The notes: generated by a model not told the origin, from the sequence alone. Positions 1-7,109 are shown, counted from the first letter of the stretch. The stretch is 16,935 bases of DNA from DATJHM01 sp035493895 (GCA_035493895.1 DATJHM010000218.1:1-16935); one strand, 5' to 3'. Made by a program: numbers and translations.

Positions 1-126
1 CAAACGCAACCCCTGGCGCAGACAAGCAGCGCCTCTACGGAAGAATATGCACAGTTTTGGCGACGTAAAGATCGCAATCACGTATTGAGTAAACGCACCA
101 TGCAAGTAGTATTGTCAAATTGGTAG
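1..126 (+). CDS. 3' end of an unidentified gene cut by the window edge
   Basis: Frame 1 is open from the first base and ends at TAG 124-126, giving 41 residues that end in VVLSNW. The peptide is hydrophilic, with an Arg/Lys-rich stretch (FWRRKDRNH) before the end. I do not recognise a family. A strong terminator hairpin 48 bp after the stop supports a real + strand transcript ending here, and no start codon is needed because the gene would begin outside the window. A chance open frame of 41 codons is possible, so confidence is limited. Confidence 0.4.
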   Translation, partial: QTQPLAQTSSASTEEYAQFWRRKDRNHVLSKRTMQVVLSNW

Positions 127-174
127 GGGGTGATGATCCTGCTCAGGTGGTTTGGAGCGATGATCTGACACACA

Positions 175-210
175 AAAAGAGCGCTCCTCACGGTCAGGGA
201 GCGTTCTTTT
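175..210. terminator. bidirectional intrinsic terminator
   Basis: A 13-bp stem (175-187 paired with 198-210, one G-T wobble) closes a 10-nt loop. The top-strand 3' arm ends in TTCTTTT and the bottom-strand 3' arm ends in TCTTTTTGTG, so it can stop transcription from both sides: the gene ending at 126 (+) and the methyltransferase ending at 229 (-), whose stop lies 18 bp away. A terminator shared by convergent genes is a common arrangement. Confidence 0.85.
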
Positions 211-228
211 AGCATGTAGTTGTTTCTC

Positions 229-1065
229 TTACGAAAGAGAGGAAGCCGTTGAGTCAACCGGATAGTAGGTTACCACTGCTCGTCGGAGGACGAAGATTTT
301 GCGTTGCCGAAGGACGCGGATGCCCTTTGCGGTCGTATTGTAGCGTACGTAGAGATCGAGGGCAGGTCGATCGCGTACAGGATCATATGGCTTGCTTGCC
401 AGACGCCAGTTACTGAGCATTGCTCCAACCTGCGTAAGAAATGCTTCCAGGTGTTCAGCGTCACGGAAGAACTCGTCGTAGAAGTACTCTTTACAGCTGA
501 TTGGAAAGAGTCCAAGCTCAGCATAGTTGCTCAGCAATACCGCCTGATCGGTGTAGGCGTAGGGCATATAGTGTCTGCGCCCGAAGATCTCTCCCAGGGG
601 ATAGCCATCGAAGTTGCTGACCAGTTCCTGTACAACAATGGCTTCTTTGTTCAGCGTACGTATGAGATGCGCATTGAGACTGGGACCTCTCCGGCTGAAT
701 GCCAGATCGAAGGTGGCAATTGGTAGAGACTTCAGAGCCTCCGGGTCGACAATACTGCCACTGACCACCGTCGCATTTGAGAAGTTCAGCCGCTTGATGC
801 GGAGACGTGTAGCATGAAGCAATTCAGCGTTTGCATCGACGCCCCAGATCTGCTTAACTTTGGGTGCAAGCCGACAGAGAGTATGCCCGGCTCCACAGCC
901 GATATCGAGGACGCTGGACTCCGAGGTTGCATAGAGATCTAGCAGGCGGTCAACTTCACTGGCAGGATTCTCTCCATAATACTCAATTAAAGAAGGGGAT
1001 ACAGCAGATTGATAGCTGGCAAAGGCACCATAGCGCTCGGCCAGTTCAATGTCAAAATCAAACAT
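229..1065 (-). CDS. class I SAM-dependent methyltransferase
   Basis: A 278-residue cytoplasmic protein with a Rossmann methyltransferase core. Motif I is VLDIGCGAG at residues 52-60, and the acidic residue that ends strand beta-2 and binds the SAM ribose is D77 in GVDAN. The later FDLAFSRRGPS segment occupies the motif II/post-motif position. The substrate cannot be told: the C-terminal half (about residues 150-278) is rich in Tyr and Arg and has no motif I know. The start ATG is preceded by GGAGAAG at a somewhat long spacing of about 9 nt. The gene runs into the bidirectional terminator at 175-210. It is monocistronic as far as can be seen and faces away from the MFS gene. The fold is secure, the reaction is not. 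Confidence 0.85.
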   Translation of the reverse strand: MFDFDIELAERYGAFASYQSAVSPSLIEYYGENPASEVDRLLDLYATSESSVLDIGCGAGHTLCRLAPKVKQIWGVDANAELLHATRLRIKRLNFSNATVVSGSIVDPEALKSLPIATFDLAFSRRGPSLNAHLIRTLNKEAIVVQELVSNFDGYPLGEIFGRRHYMPYAYTDQAVLLSNYAELGLFPISCKEYFYDEFFRDAEHLEAFLTQVGAMLSNWRLASKPYDPVRDRPALDLYVRYNTTAKGIRVLRQRKIFVLRRAVVTYYPVDSTASSLS

Positions 1066-1181
1066 TCGTCAGCTTCTCCATTCATTGCGTCTCATCTGAA
1101 GAGAAAAAGATGCAATAGATCGAGCCTTTTCTCTCAAGATGAAAAGTGTTGCGACTAACAACCGATTTTGTGATGGTTGAA

Positions 1182-1214
1182 CGAGAGGGATACCCTCATG
1201 GGGTCGACCTCTCG
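1182..1214. promoter_or_regulatory. two-tier dyad in the gap upstream of both the methyltransferase and the MFS gene
   Basis: Outer arms CGAGAGG (1182-1188) and CCTCTCG (1208-1214) enclose inner arms ACCC (1192-1195) and GGGT (1201-1204). There is no T-tract on either strand, so it is not an intrinsic terminator. It lies about 117 bp upstream of the methyltransferase start and could be an operator or an RNA hairpin. The rest of the 509-bp gap 1066-1574 holds the promoter at 1533-1541 and no gene I can support. Confidence 0.35.
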
Positions 1215-1532
1215 GCAAGAGAAGCAATTAATGGAGAAGCATTGGGAAAAGGGCCCGCCTTTCTTTTACTGTAATAGAATATAACATAGGATGGATACAT
1301 GGTCAATGCTCAAGCGGCCATCACATTGCGACGCCAATCGCCTTTTTCCAGAGAGTTGTTTGTGTTTCTCGATCCTTCTACCCGTTATGTTCACCAGAAG
1401 CTGGATGGATGGGTGTATTCATCTTTATATGCTCTTCCATTTTTTGCTTTTCTTGCATGTGGATACCATATATGCATTCTACCATCATGCGGATGCTCAG
1501 CAGAGGAGAGATAGCCATGCCGGTCCCTTGCC

Positions 1533-1541
1533 TGTTATACT
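1533..1541 (+). promoter_or_regulatory. extended -10 promoter for the MFS gene
   Basis: TGTTATACT reads as an extended -10 element (TG-n-TATACT). No good -35 is seen 17 bp upstream, as is usual for extended -10 promoters. Transcription would start near 1548, giving a short leader of about 27 nt with GAGGGA (1561-1566) as ribosome site before ATG 1575. Confidence 0.5.
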
Positions 1542-1574
1542 GAAGAGATCACACATGAAAGAGGGAACTTTTTG

Positions 1575-2897
1575 ATGGAAAAAAACTGGCATACTGAGCA
1601 AAACGATGAGAAAGAACCTCCGATAGGTGATGTTTCACCGCCTATCGGCGGTTCTTTCTCAGGTGAGGATAAACATGCCTACCGTGCATTGCGCTCTCCC
1701 GATTTCCTGCTCCTGTTGTGCGGCGTTTTTCTGAGCATGTTTGGACGGCAGATGATCGCGGTCGCCATTGGCTGGGAGCTGTATAATCGAACGAACTCAG
1801 CGCTGGCACTTGGGGGGATAGGACTGGCACAGGTTATACCTCTTATTCTTCTATTTCTTCCTTCGGGATACGTTGCTGACCGCTACAGCCGGAAGTATGT
1901 GGTGATGCTTGCTCAGCTTTTGACGACCATCGCGGCGTTATGTCTGGCGGCTTTATCCTATTTTCATGGCTCCTTACTCTTAATTTATGTCTGCCTGATA
2001 GCGCTAGGTACCACACAATCCTTCAGCAATCCAGCCAGTTCCGCGCTGGTCTCACAGGTGGTATCCGAGGAGGCATACGAGAATGCGACGACATGGAGGA
2101 GTAGCGTCGCGCAATTATCGGCAGTGCTCGGACCAGCGGCAGGCGGTTTGCTGATTGGCTTTTTTCACGGCACGATCCTGGTCTATGTGCTGAGTGCAGC
2201 GGCATCGCTCATTTTTGTCCTCCTTCTCTTCCCCATGCACCTACGCCCGCAGATCGTGGTCTCCAGGACACAAAGATCATGGGGCGCGCTGATTGAGGGT
2301 CTGCGTTTTCTGGGAAAAACACAGGTGATGCTGGCTGCGATCACGCTGGATCTCTTTGCCGTGCTGCTGGGAGGCGCGACGACGCTGTTGCCAATTTACG
2401 CAAAAGACATTTTGCACGTTGGTGCCGTTGGCTTAGGATGGTTGAACGCGGCCGATTCAATCGGTGCCGTCTGTATGGCGCTGCTGCTGGCCTCTCGTCC
2501 TCCATTCAAACATGCTGGCAGGATACTGCTGCTGGCAGTTGCCGGATTTGGTGTGGCGACGATTGTGTTCGGTATTTCCCGGCAGTTCTGGCTCTCACTG
2601 GTGATGCTGTTCATGCTGGGTGCCTGCGATAATATCAGTGTCGTTATTCGCACAACGCTCGCTCTTGTGCGTACACCGGATGAGATGCGCGGACGTGTGG
2701 GGGCCGTTACTTCTCTCTTCATCGGTACATCTAACCAGTTAGGTGGTTTTGAGTCGGGATTGGCCGCACAACTGCTCGGAACAGTCCCCTCCGTCGTGGT
2801 CGGTGGCATCGGGACACTGGTCGTCGTCGCACTGATTGCCGTCTTCTGGCCGGAGATGCGGCGATTGACGACGTTACGCGAGATAAAGCCAGAGTGA
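1575..2897 (+). CDS. MFS exporter (drug:H+ antiporter-like, MFS_3 type)
   Basis: A 440-residue polytopic membrane protein of the major facilitator superfamily, close to the usual 400-450 residues and 12 helices. The first helix begins near residue 43 (PDFLLLLCGVFLSMFG). Motif A in the loop between helices 2 and 3 is GYVADRYSRK, residues 98-107. A second cytoplasmic motif, DEMRGRVGAV, lies in the C-terminal half. The family mostly exports drugs or siderophores by proton antiport; the substrate is unknown. ATG 1575 is preferred to the in-frame TTG just before it, because GAGGGA at 1561-1566 is well spaced. It converges with the TetR gene, only 11 bp separating the stops. Odd: codons 12-29 form a 53-nt inverted repeat that encodes PPIG twice. 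Confidence 0.88.
   Translation: MEKNWHTEQNDEKEPPIGDVSPPIGGSFSGEDKHAYRALRSPDFLLLLCGVFLSMFGRQMIAVAIGWELYNRTNSALALGGIGLAQVIPLILLFLPSGYVADRYSRKYVVMLAQLLTTIAALCLAALSYFHGSLLLIYVCLIALGTTQSFSNPASSALVSQVVSEEAYENATTWRSSVAQLSAVLGPAAGGLLIGFFHGTILVYVLSAAASLIFVLLLFPMHLRPQIVVSRTQRSWGALIEGLRFLGKTQVMLAAITLDLFAVLLGGATTLLPIYAKDILHVGAVGLGWLNAADSIGAVCMALLLASRPPFKHAGRILLLAVAGFGVATIVFGISRQFWLSLVMLFMLGACDNISVVIRTTLALVRTPDEMRGRVGAVTSLFIGTSNQLGGFESGLAAQLLGTVPSVVVGGIGTLVVVALIAVFWPEMRRLTTLREIKPE
1608..1660 (+). repeat. 53-nt inverted repeat inside the start of the MFS gene
   Basis: Arms 1608-1627 and 1641-1660 pair at 19 of 20 positions: 11 bp (GAGAAAGAACC with GGTTCTTTCTC), one T-C mismatch, then 8 bp (CCGATAGG with CCTATCGG), with a 13-nt loop. 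The 3' arm is T-rich but has no uniform T-tract. Inside the coding region such a stem could hinder ribosomes or act as a leaky attenuator. Confidence 0.75.
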
Positions 2898-2908
2898 TAA
2901 GCGACGTG

Positions 2909-3598
2909 CTAACGATCTGAATAGATGCCCAACGAGATTTTGCGCACGATCTTGTCTATATACTCTCTGACAGGCGCATCGTCCAATTGCCTGGAAATCT
3001 CGGTGGGCAACCATTGATACTTCTGTAACTCATAGTAGTCATAAAGCAATGCTCTCAGTGTCAGATCATGCTCCATGAGGAAGATGGGGTCCATGATGTT
3101 GCGCAAGAAGAGATCATTTTGCAACACGGCAAGCACTGGCTTGATTGGATGAAAGATTCCCAGCGCAATTCCCTGTTCGTAGAACTGCTGAAGCTGTTGC
3201 TGCCGTTCCTGTTGCGCCTGTTTGATGCGTTCCCATAACAGCGGAAAGGTTTGTTTTAGCTCGAGCAAAAAAGTATCAGGGAAGTAGCTGGCGATAAACA
3301 AGGATTGGGCGAAGGCATTCTGAAAGCGCAGAAGATGGGAAGAGGAATCGTCTCCTATGAGCGTAGTCGCCTGCTGGAAATAGCCCACCACAAGACCCAC
3401 TCCTTGTTCAAGCACATCTTCCTTTGAGGAAAAGTACTTATAGAAGGTGGCTTTACTGATACCCATAAAACGCACCATATCATCAATCTTCAGATGGCTC
3501 AGTCCCTGCTGTTTGATGACGGGCAACAATCGTGTGAGATATTTGACTTTCAACTCTTGACGCCGCGCATTGGGTAAGGCGCTGCTTTCGATGTCCAT
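2909..3598 (-). CDS. TetR/AcrR family transcriptional regulator
   Basis: A 229-residue one-component repressor. The N-terminal DNA-binding domain spans about residues 14-60, with the helix-turn-helix at 36-56 (LKIDDMVRFMGISKATFYKYF), which carries the typical TetR signature GISKATFYKYFSSKEDVLEQ just before the ligand domain. The C-terminal 170 residues are helical and unassigned, as usual for the family. The ATG is preceded by AGGAG (complement of 3604-3608). The gene is convergent with the MFS exporter and divergent from the reductase at 3891; a repressor beside an exporter and an enzyme usually controls one or both. GTAAAC-type dyads in the shared divergent region are candidate operators and also cover its own promoter. 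Confidence 0.92.
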   Translation of the reverse strand: MDIESSALPNARRQELKVKYLTRLLPVIKQQGLSHLKIDDMVRFMGISKATFYKYFSSKEDVLEQGVGLVVGYFQQATTLIGDDSSSHLLRFQNAFAQSLFIASYFPDTFLLELKQTFPLLWERIKQAQQERQQQLQQFYEQGIALGIFHPIKPVLAVLQNDLFLRNIMDPIFLMEHDLTLRALLYDYYELQKYQWLPTEISRQLDDAPVREYIDKIVRKISLGIYSDR

Positions 3599-3630
3599 AT
3601 GTTCTCCTGGTTGGCTAGCATTGTTGGTCC

Positions 3631-3660
3631 AGTATAGCAGATCGGTTATGCCAGTGTAAA
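3631..3660 (-). promoter_or_regulatory. sigma-70-type promoter of the TetR gene
   Basis: On the minus strand, -35 TTTACA (complement of 3655-3660) and -10 TATACT (complement of 3631-3636) are separated by 18 bp. Transcription would begin near 3624, leaving a leader of about 25 nt. The -35 box overlaps a GTAAAC element like those in the dyad at 3680-3713, which suggests autoregulation. Confidence 0.65.
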
Positions 3661-3679
3661 CGAAAGAGAGAAAGTATAT

Positions 3680-3713
3680 AAAGTAAACAAAAAAGGCTAA
3701 ATTAGTTTACTTT
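3680..3713. promoter_or_regulatory. GTAAAC dyad, candidate TetR operator between divergent genes
   Basis: Perfect 9-bp arms AAAGTAAAC (3680-3688) and GTTTACTTT (3705-3713) are separated by 16 bp. Related half sites are GTAAAC at 3656-3661 and AAAGTAAC at 3730-3737, the latter running into the 8-bp palindrome TAACGTTA (3734-3741). A weak + strand promoter for the reductase (TTTACT 3706-3711, 17 bp, TAAAGT 3729-3734) would overlap these sites. Ownership by the adjacent TetR protein is inference. Confidence 0.5.
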
Positions 3714-3779
3714 GTCCAGATATTATGATAAAGTAACGTTAGGAATACAAGATTTGTTCCTCAAAACAGAGGAAATAGC

Positions 3780-3854
3780 ATGAAAAAGACAGTTTTTGAT
3801 CACCAGTATATATTCCAGGATCGGCGCGGTAACTGTGTGTCTGCTCGTGTCTAA
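3780..3854 (+). CDS. possible 24-codon leader peptide or gene remnant
   Basis: An ATG with a good ribosome site (GAGGAAA, spacing about 4-5 nt) opens a 24-residue frame starting MKKTVFDHQYIF and ending at TAA 3852-3854, 36 bp before the reductase start. The peptide is unknown to me. It is not a run of one amino acid, so it is not an obvious amino-acid attenuator peptide. It may be a short upstream frame that couples ribosomes to the reductase, or the relic of a lost gene. Confidence 0.3.
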   Translation: MKKTVFDHQYIFQDRRGNCVSARV

Positions 3855-3890
3855 AGACTGGAGTTCTATAGCGACGATAAGGAGGTCGGC

Positions 3891-4940
3891 ATGAATGGTG
3901 AATTAGTGCTTGTTACGGGTGGGTCAGGATTTATTGGTACGCACTGCATCTTGCAACTTCTGGCTGCTGGCTACCGCGTGCGGACGACGGTGCGTTCGCT
4001 CAAGCGTGAAGCCGATGTACGTGCGATGCTCAAGGTGGGTGGTGCCGAACCGGGAGATGCGCTCTCGTTCGTCGCCGCCGATCTCATGTCCGACGCAGGC
4101 TGGCCGGAAGCTGTCGCCGGTTGTGATTTTGTGCTGCACGTTGCTTCGCCATTCCCCCTGAACGTACCAAAACACGAGGACGAACTGATCATCCCCGCGC
4201 GCGAAGGGGCGTTGCGTGTGCTGCGCGCTGCGCGAGATGCGGGCGTTAAGCGTGTCGTGTTGACCTCTTCTTTTGCCGCGATCGGTTACGGTCACAAGTC
4301 TATGGAGCGACCATTTTCCGAGGAGGATTGGACTGACCCGAATAGTGCCGATGTACGTGCTTATGTGAAATCGAAGACGCTGGCGGAGCGTGCGGCGTGG
4401 GATTTCATTGCCCGCGAGGGTGGTGCTCTGGAACTCTCGGTCGTGAATCCGGTTGGCGTATTTGGGCCTGTGCTTGGGCCGGATTATTCAAGCTCCATCC
4501 AGGTCGTGCGACGTTTGATGGATGGGGCAATGCCAGGCTGCCCGCGCCTGTCTTTTGGCGTCGTCGATGTGCGGGACGTAGCGGACTTGCACCTGCGCGC
4601 CATGACCGATCCCGCCGCCAGAGGCGAGCGGTTCCTGGCCATCGCTGGCGACTACATGATGATACAGGAAATGGCTCATGTGCTGAGGGCGCGCATGGGC
4701 GACTCAGCCAGACGCGTCCCGACCAGAGTGCTGCCCGACTGGATGGTGCGGCTTGCCTCGCGGTTCGACCCGGCGCTCGCGCAAATTGTCCCCGATCTGG
4801 GTAAGTTCAAGAATGCCAGCAACGAGAAGGCCCGGCGTGTGCTTGGCTGGGTGCCGCGCTCAAACGAAGACTCCCTCGTCGCGACCGCCGAAAGTCTGCT
4901 GCAACTTGGCTTGCTTCGGAGTGTGGGAAAGGCGGCGTGA
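3891..4940 (+). CDS. NAD(P)-dependent epimerase/reductase (extended SDR, dihydroflavonol-reductase-like)
   Basis: A 349-residue cytoplasmic oxidoreductase of the extended short-chain dehydrogenase family. The nucleotide-binding motif is TGGSGFIG (residues 9-16, glycines 10, 13 and 16). D64 follows the third strand, S126/S127 in LTSSFAA supply the catalytic serine, and the YxxxK pair is Y158 and K162. HVASPFPL at 83-90 and NPVGVFGP at 186-193 match plant-like DFR/cinnamoyl-CoA and bacterial carbonyl reductases, so an aldehyde or ketone substrate is likely. ATG 3891 follows an excellent AAGGAGG. Base composition is high (one sampled line gives about 60% GC against about 48% in the TetR gene), consistent with transfer from a GC-rich donor. 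It is divergent from TetR and may be its target. Confidence 0.88.
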   Translation: MNGELVLVTGGSGFIGTHCILQLLAAGYRVRTTVRSLKREADVRAMLKVGGAEPGDALSFVAADLMSDAGWPEAVAGCDFVLHVASPFPLNVPKHEDELIIPAREGALRVLRAARDAGVKRVVLTSSFAAIGYGHKSMERPFSEEDWTDPNSADVRAYVKSKTLAERAAWDFIAREGGALELSVVNPVGVFGPVLGPDYSSSIQVVRRLMDGAMPGCPRLSFGVVDVRDVADLHLRAMTDPAARGERFLAIAGDYMMIQEMAHVLRARMGDSARRVPTRVLPDWMVRLASRFDPALAQIVPDLGKFKNASNEKARRVLGWVPRSNEDSLVATAESLLQLGLLRSVGKAA

Positions 4941-4993
4941 GCGGCCGAAATTAGCTCGCATCGCAACGTACAAAATAGAGGTGTGGAAATCGC

Positions 4994-5830
4994 TTAATCG
5001 GTTTTTTCTCCTTCCAGATAGAGCATAGGCACGGTCAGACGCAGTTCGCCACGTGCCTGCGCTATCTGGTTGAGCCTGTTTTCGAGCTGCGTAAAGATCT
5101 GCTCCTCGTCTTCTGGATCAACCACCCGTCTCCAGCCCGCTAAGAAACCGAATTTCGTCAATGCATGATTGAGCAGGGCGCTCCCATTGAGATAACGGAG
5201 CTGAAATTGATCTTCTTTGATCGTCACAATGCGAAATCCATGTTTTTGCAAGAGATCAATCAGCGCTTCTTTCGATCCTCTATGGGCCTCATTCTTCTCC
5301 AATCGCTCCAGATAGACGCTTTTTTGTTGTTCTTTCAACACACTGCGAAATACATCATAAAACTCGTACATATGCCCGATGGGATTTGTCGTCAGAACGA
5401 GGCGCGCTTTCGGTCTGGCGACACGGAAACATTCCGCTAAAGCAGCGTCTGGGTCAGTAAAATTATTGATGCCAAGATTAGAAGTAATCAGGTCGAAGGT
5501 CTCATCCTGAAAGGGAAGGTGTTCAGCCTCCGCCTCAAGGAGGCGTACATTGGGGAGCTGATAGACATTCAACTTCAATCTGGCGCGCTCTATCGCCGCT
5601 TTCCAGGTATCGACTCCGGTGATCTGGCAAGAGGTGCCGTATCGATGGGCCAGTTCGAAGAGCGGAAAGCCCATTCCGCAGGCCACATCTAATATGTTCA
5701 AGTTGGAACGTAAATCCAGGTTATCTAGAAGCAAACAACCAAATCGCGCCGCCCATAGCGAGCACTCATCAAATATTGAGGCAGTATCTGGATCGTTTGG
5801 ATTGTAGGTAAAACGCAAATAATCTAGCAT
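4994..5830 (-). CDS. class I SAM-dependent methyltransferase (UbiE-like)
   Basis: A 278-residue protein of the Methyltransf_11/UbiE type. Motif I is ILDVACGMG (residues 46-54), the ribose-binding acid is D74 in TGVDTW, the adenine-side segment is AEAEHLPF (100-107) and motif II is TFDLITSN (111-118). The region around 120-165 (NNFTDPDAALAECFRVARPKARLVLTT) is the usual strand-5 area of small-molecule methyltransferases. The C-terminus carries no recognised domain, so the substrate is unknown. AAAGGA precedes ATG 5830 at good spacing. It is convergent with the reductase, with 53 bp between stops and no clear terminator there. It is not closely similar to the methyltransferase at 229-1065 beyond the common fold, although both happen to be 278 residues long. 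Confidence 0.85.
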   Translation of the reverse strand: MLDYLRFTYNPNDPDTASIFDECSLWAARFGCLLLDNLDLRSNLNILDVACGMGFPLFELAHRYGTSCQITGVDTWKAAIERARLKLNVYQLPNVRLLEAEAEHLPFQDETFDLITSNLGINNFTDPDAALAECFRVARPKARLVLTTNPIGHMYEFYDVFRSVLKEQQKSVYLERLEKNEAHRGSKEALIDLLQKHGFRIVTIKEDQFQLRYLNGSALLNHALTKFGFLAGWRRVVDPEDEEQIFTQLENRLNQIAQARGELRLTVPMLYLEGEKTD

Positions 5831-5908
5831 GTTATCATCCTTTCTCGTTCGCTATCGAGAGATTGAGGACGCTCTCATTCGCCTTCTCTCTGTCTGGCTC
5901 TGTGCGCT

Positions 5909-5938
5909 AGTATAGCGGGCGAGGAGCATCGCGCGCAA
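5909..5938 (-). promoter_or_regulatory. promoter of the second methyltransferase
   Basis: On the minus strand a -10 TATACT (complement of 5909-5914) lies 18 bp from TTGCGC (complement of 5933-5938). The leader would be about 70 nt. The -10 is strong and the -35 matches only at TTG. Confidence 0.45.
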
Positions 5939-5982
5939 GGAACAGGAAACGCCTGATTTGCCATTGGCGGCGTAACGTCCTG

Positions 5983-6948
5983 CTAAGCTAGCAACGTAGA
6001 GATCCTCTTGCAGACAGAACGAATGATCCTTTGTCCCGCCTTCAGTGAGGGCTGCGCTTTTGTATAGACCACGATGATATAGGTTTCTCGATGGATGGTA
6101 ATGATGCCGGAAGAGTTGATGGCCCAGAGACGGTCGGGCGCGATGACCCAGCCATTCTTCAGGGCGACGCTTGCCCCCCGAGGAGCAGTGTCCCCAACGC
6201 CGAAGCGTTGATTCGCCTGCACATGGCGCATCAAGTTCAGGGCCAGAGCGCGATGATGACGTGTAAGCATGCCGCCAGTTGCTAAGCGCGTGAGCAGGTC
6301 AACCATCGTCTGGGGCGAAATCCGACTGTATCCCCATGCCCCTGGATTGGCGATAAGACCTCGTATGCCGTGCTTCCGCAAAAAGCTGGTCAGACCCGAG
6401 GCTCCACCAATTTTAGTATAGAGTATGGAGGCAGAATCATTATTGGAATACTTGATCATTGTCGCGAGAAGGTTCATTTCCCATGCATCTGGCTCGCGCT
6501 TTTGCCGTTCCAGTGTAGCGAGAAATGCCAGCATAATTGGCACTTTGATGGAACTCGCGCTGATAAACCGCTGACCGGCGTTGTAGCGGTAGTAGTGCTG
6601 GTGGCTGAGATCGTGCACGCTCACGCCGATATTTGACTTGAGGGTAGCGAGATAGTGCGCGAGATTCTCGAACGAGGCCCGGACAGAGGCGCTCCTGGAG
6701 GTACCGAGGGTGATGTTAGAAGAAAGCACCCGACTGGTACGGGTGCTTATAGCTGAAGACCGTTGGACATGATGTCCATACTGGTCTGCCGCTACCCATG
6801 CTGTCTTGCCAGACAGAAATACGTTGGGGAACGCATATGCACTGGATAAGAGAGATAGCGCTAAAAGTAGCGCCGTGAATTTGAGAGAAGCAATGAGTCT
6901 TCCAGTGCCAATGGCATTTCTTTGTGCATGTTTCTTCTTGGAAGTCAT
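5983..6948 (-). CDS. exported beta-lactamase-fold serine hydrolase
   Basis: Belongs to the class A beta-lactamase/PBP-like superfamily (beta-lactamase2 type). ATG 6948 is chosen because GAAGG sits 5 nt upstream; in-frame starts at 6960 (ATG) and 6963 (TTG) are also possible. With 321 residues counted from 6948, a basic N-terminus and hydrophobic core (about 23-39, ending near AYA) form a signal peptide. The catalytic S132-x-x-K135 (SSIK) is followed by YSNN (S168, N170, the SDN equivalent) and K264-N-G (the KTG equivalent). The omega loop is shortened and the ExxLN segment with the deacylating glutamate of true class A enzymes is not visible. It may therefore act on peptidoglycan peptides or another acyl substrate instead of conferring beta-lactam resistance. 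It stands alone. Confidence 0.85.
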   Translation of the reverse strand: MTSKKKHAQRNAIGTGRLIASLKFTALLLALSLLSSAYAFPNVFLSGKTAWVAADQYGHHVQRSSAISTRTSRVLSSNITLGTSRSASVRASFENLAHYLATLKSNIGVSVHDLSHQHYYRYNAGQRFISASSIKVPIMLAFLATLERQKREPDAWEMNLLATMIKYSNNDSASILYTKIGGASGLTSFLRKHGIRGLIANPGAWGYSRISPQTMVDLLTRLATGGMLTRHHRALALNLMRHVQANQRFGVGDTAPRGASVALKNGWVIAPDRLWAINSSGIITIHRETYIIVVYTKAQPSLKAGQRIIRSVCKRISTLLA

Positions 6949-6979
6949 ATTTACCTTCATCAATGTTTTTGTTTGTTTA

Positions 6980-7005
6980 TTTCCAATACGTCTATTTATT
7001 GGAAA
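6980..7005. promoter_or_regulatory. 9-bp inverted repeat upstream of the serine hydrolase
   Basis: Arms TTTCCAATA (6980-6988) and TATTGGAAA (6997-7005) are perfect with an 8-bp spacer, 32 bp before the hydrolase start. The site is in the leader or core-promoter region and is a candidate operator. It does not resemble the TACA/TGTA dyad bound by BlaI-type repressors. Confidence 0.4.
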
Positions 7006-7070
7006 AAGACACAGCTATATTGAGAGATACTAAACTGAAAAATAAAATAGTAAAAATTTTCTAGATAAAT

Positions 7071-7086
7071 CGTATAACGTTACACG
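7071..7086. promoter_or_regulatory. 16-bp near-perfect palindrome around AACGTT
   Basis: CGTATAACGTTACACG is self-complementary at 14 of 16 positions. It lies 123 bp upstream of the serine hydrolase and 24 bp before the hairpin at 7110-7138. It could be an operator; TATAAC inside it could also be a weak + strand -10. Confidence 0.25.
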
Positions 7087-7109
7087 AAGTTGTATCATGT
7101 GCTGAGCAG

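Noticed and set aside
1291..1575. A 94-codon + strand frame whose TGA overlaps the MFS start in a TGATG
   Set aside because: The overlap looks like translational coupling, but the sequence is rich in Cys, His, Phe and Met without family features, the ribosome site is poor, and a good promoter for the MFS gene lies inside it. Probably chance.
4987..5006. Short stem followed by TTTTTT after the reductase gene
   Set aside because: Only about 4 bp can pair and the T run is inside the end of the methyltransferase gene; too weak to call a terminator.
5983..6948. Calling the serine hydrolase an antibiotic-resistance beta-lactamase
   Set aside because: The omega-loop glutamate segment is not visible, so resistance cannot be claimed from sequence.
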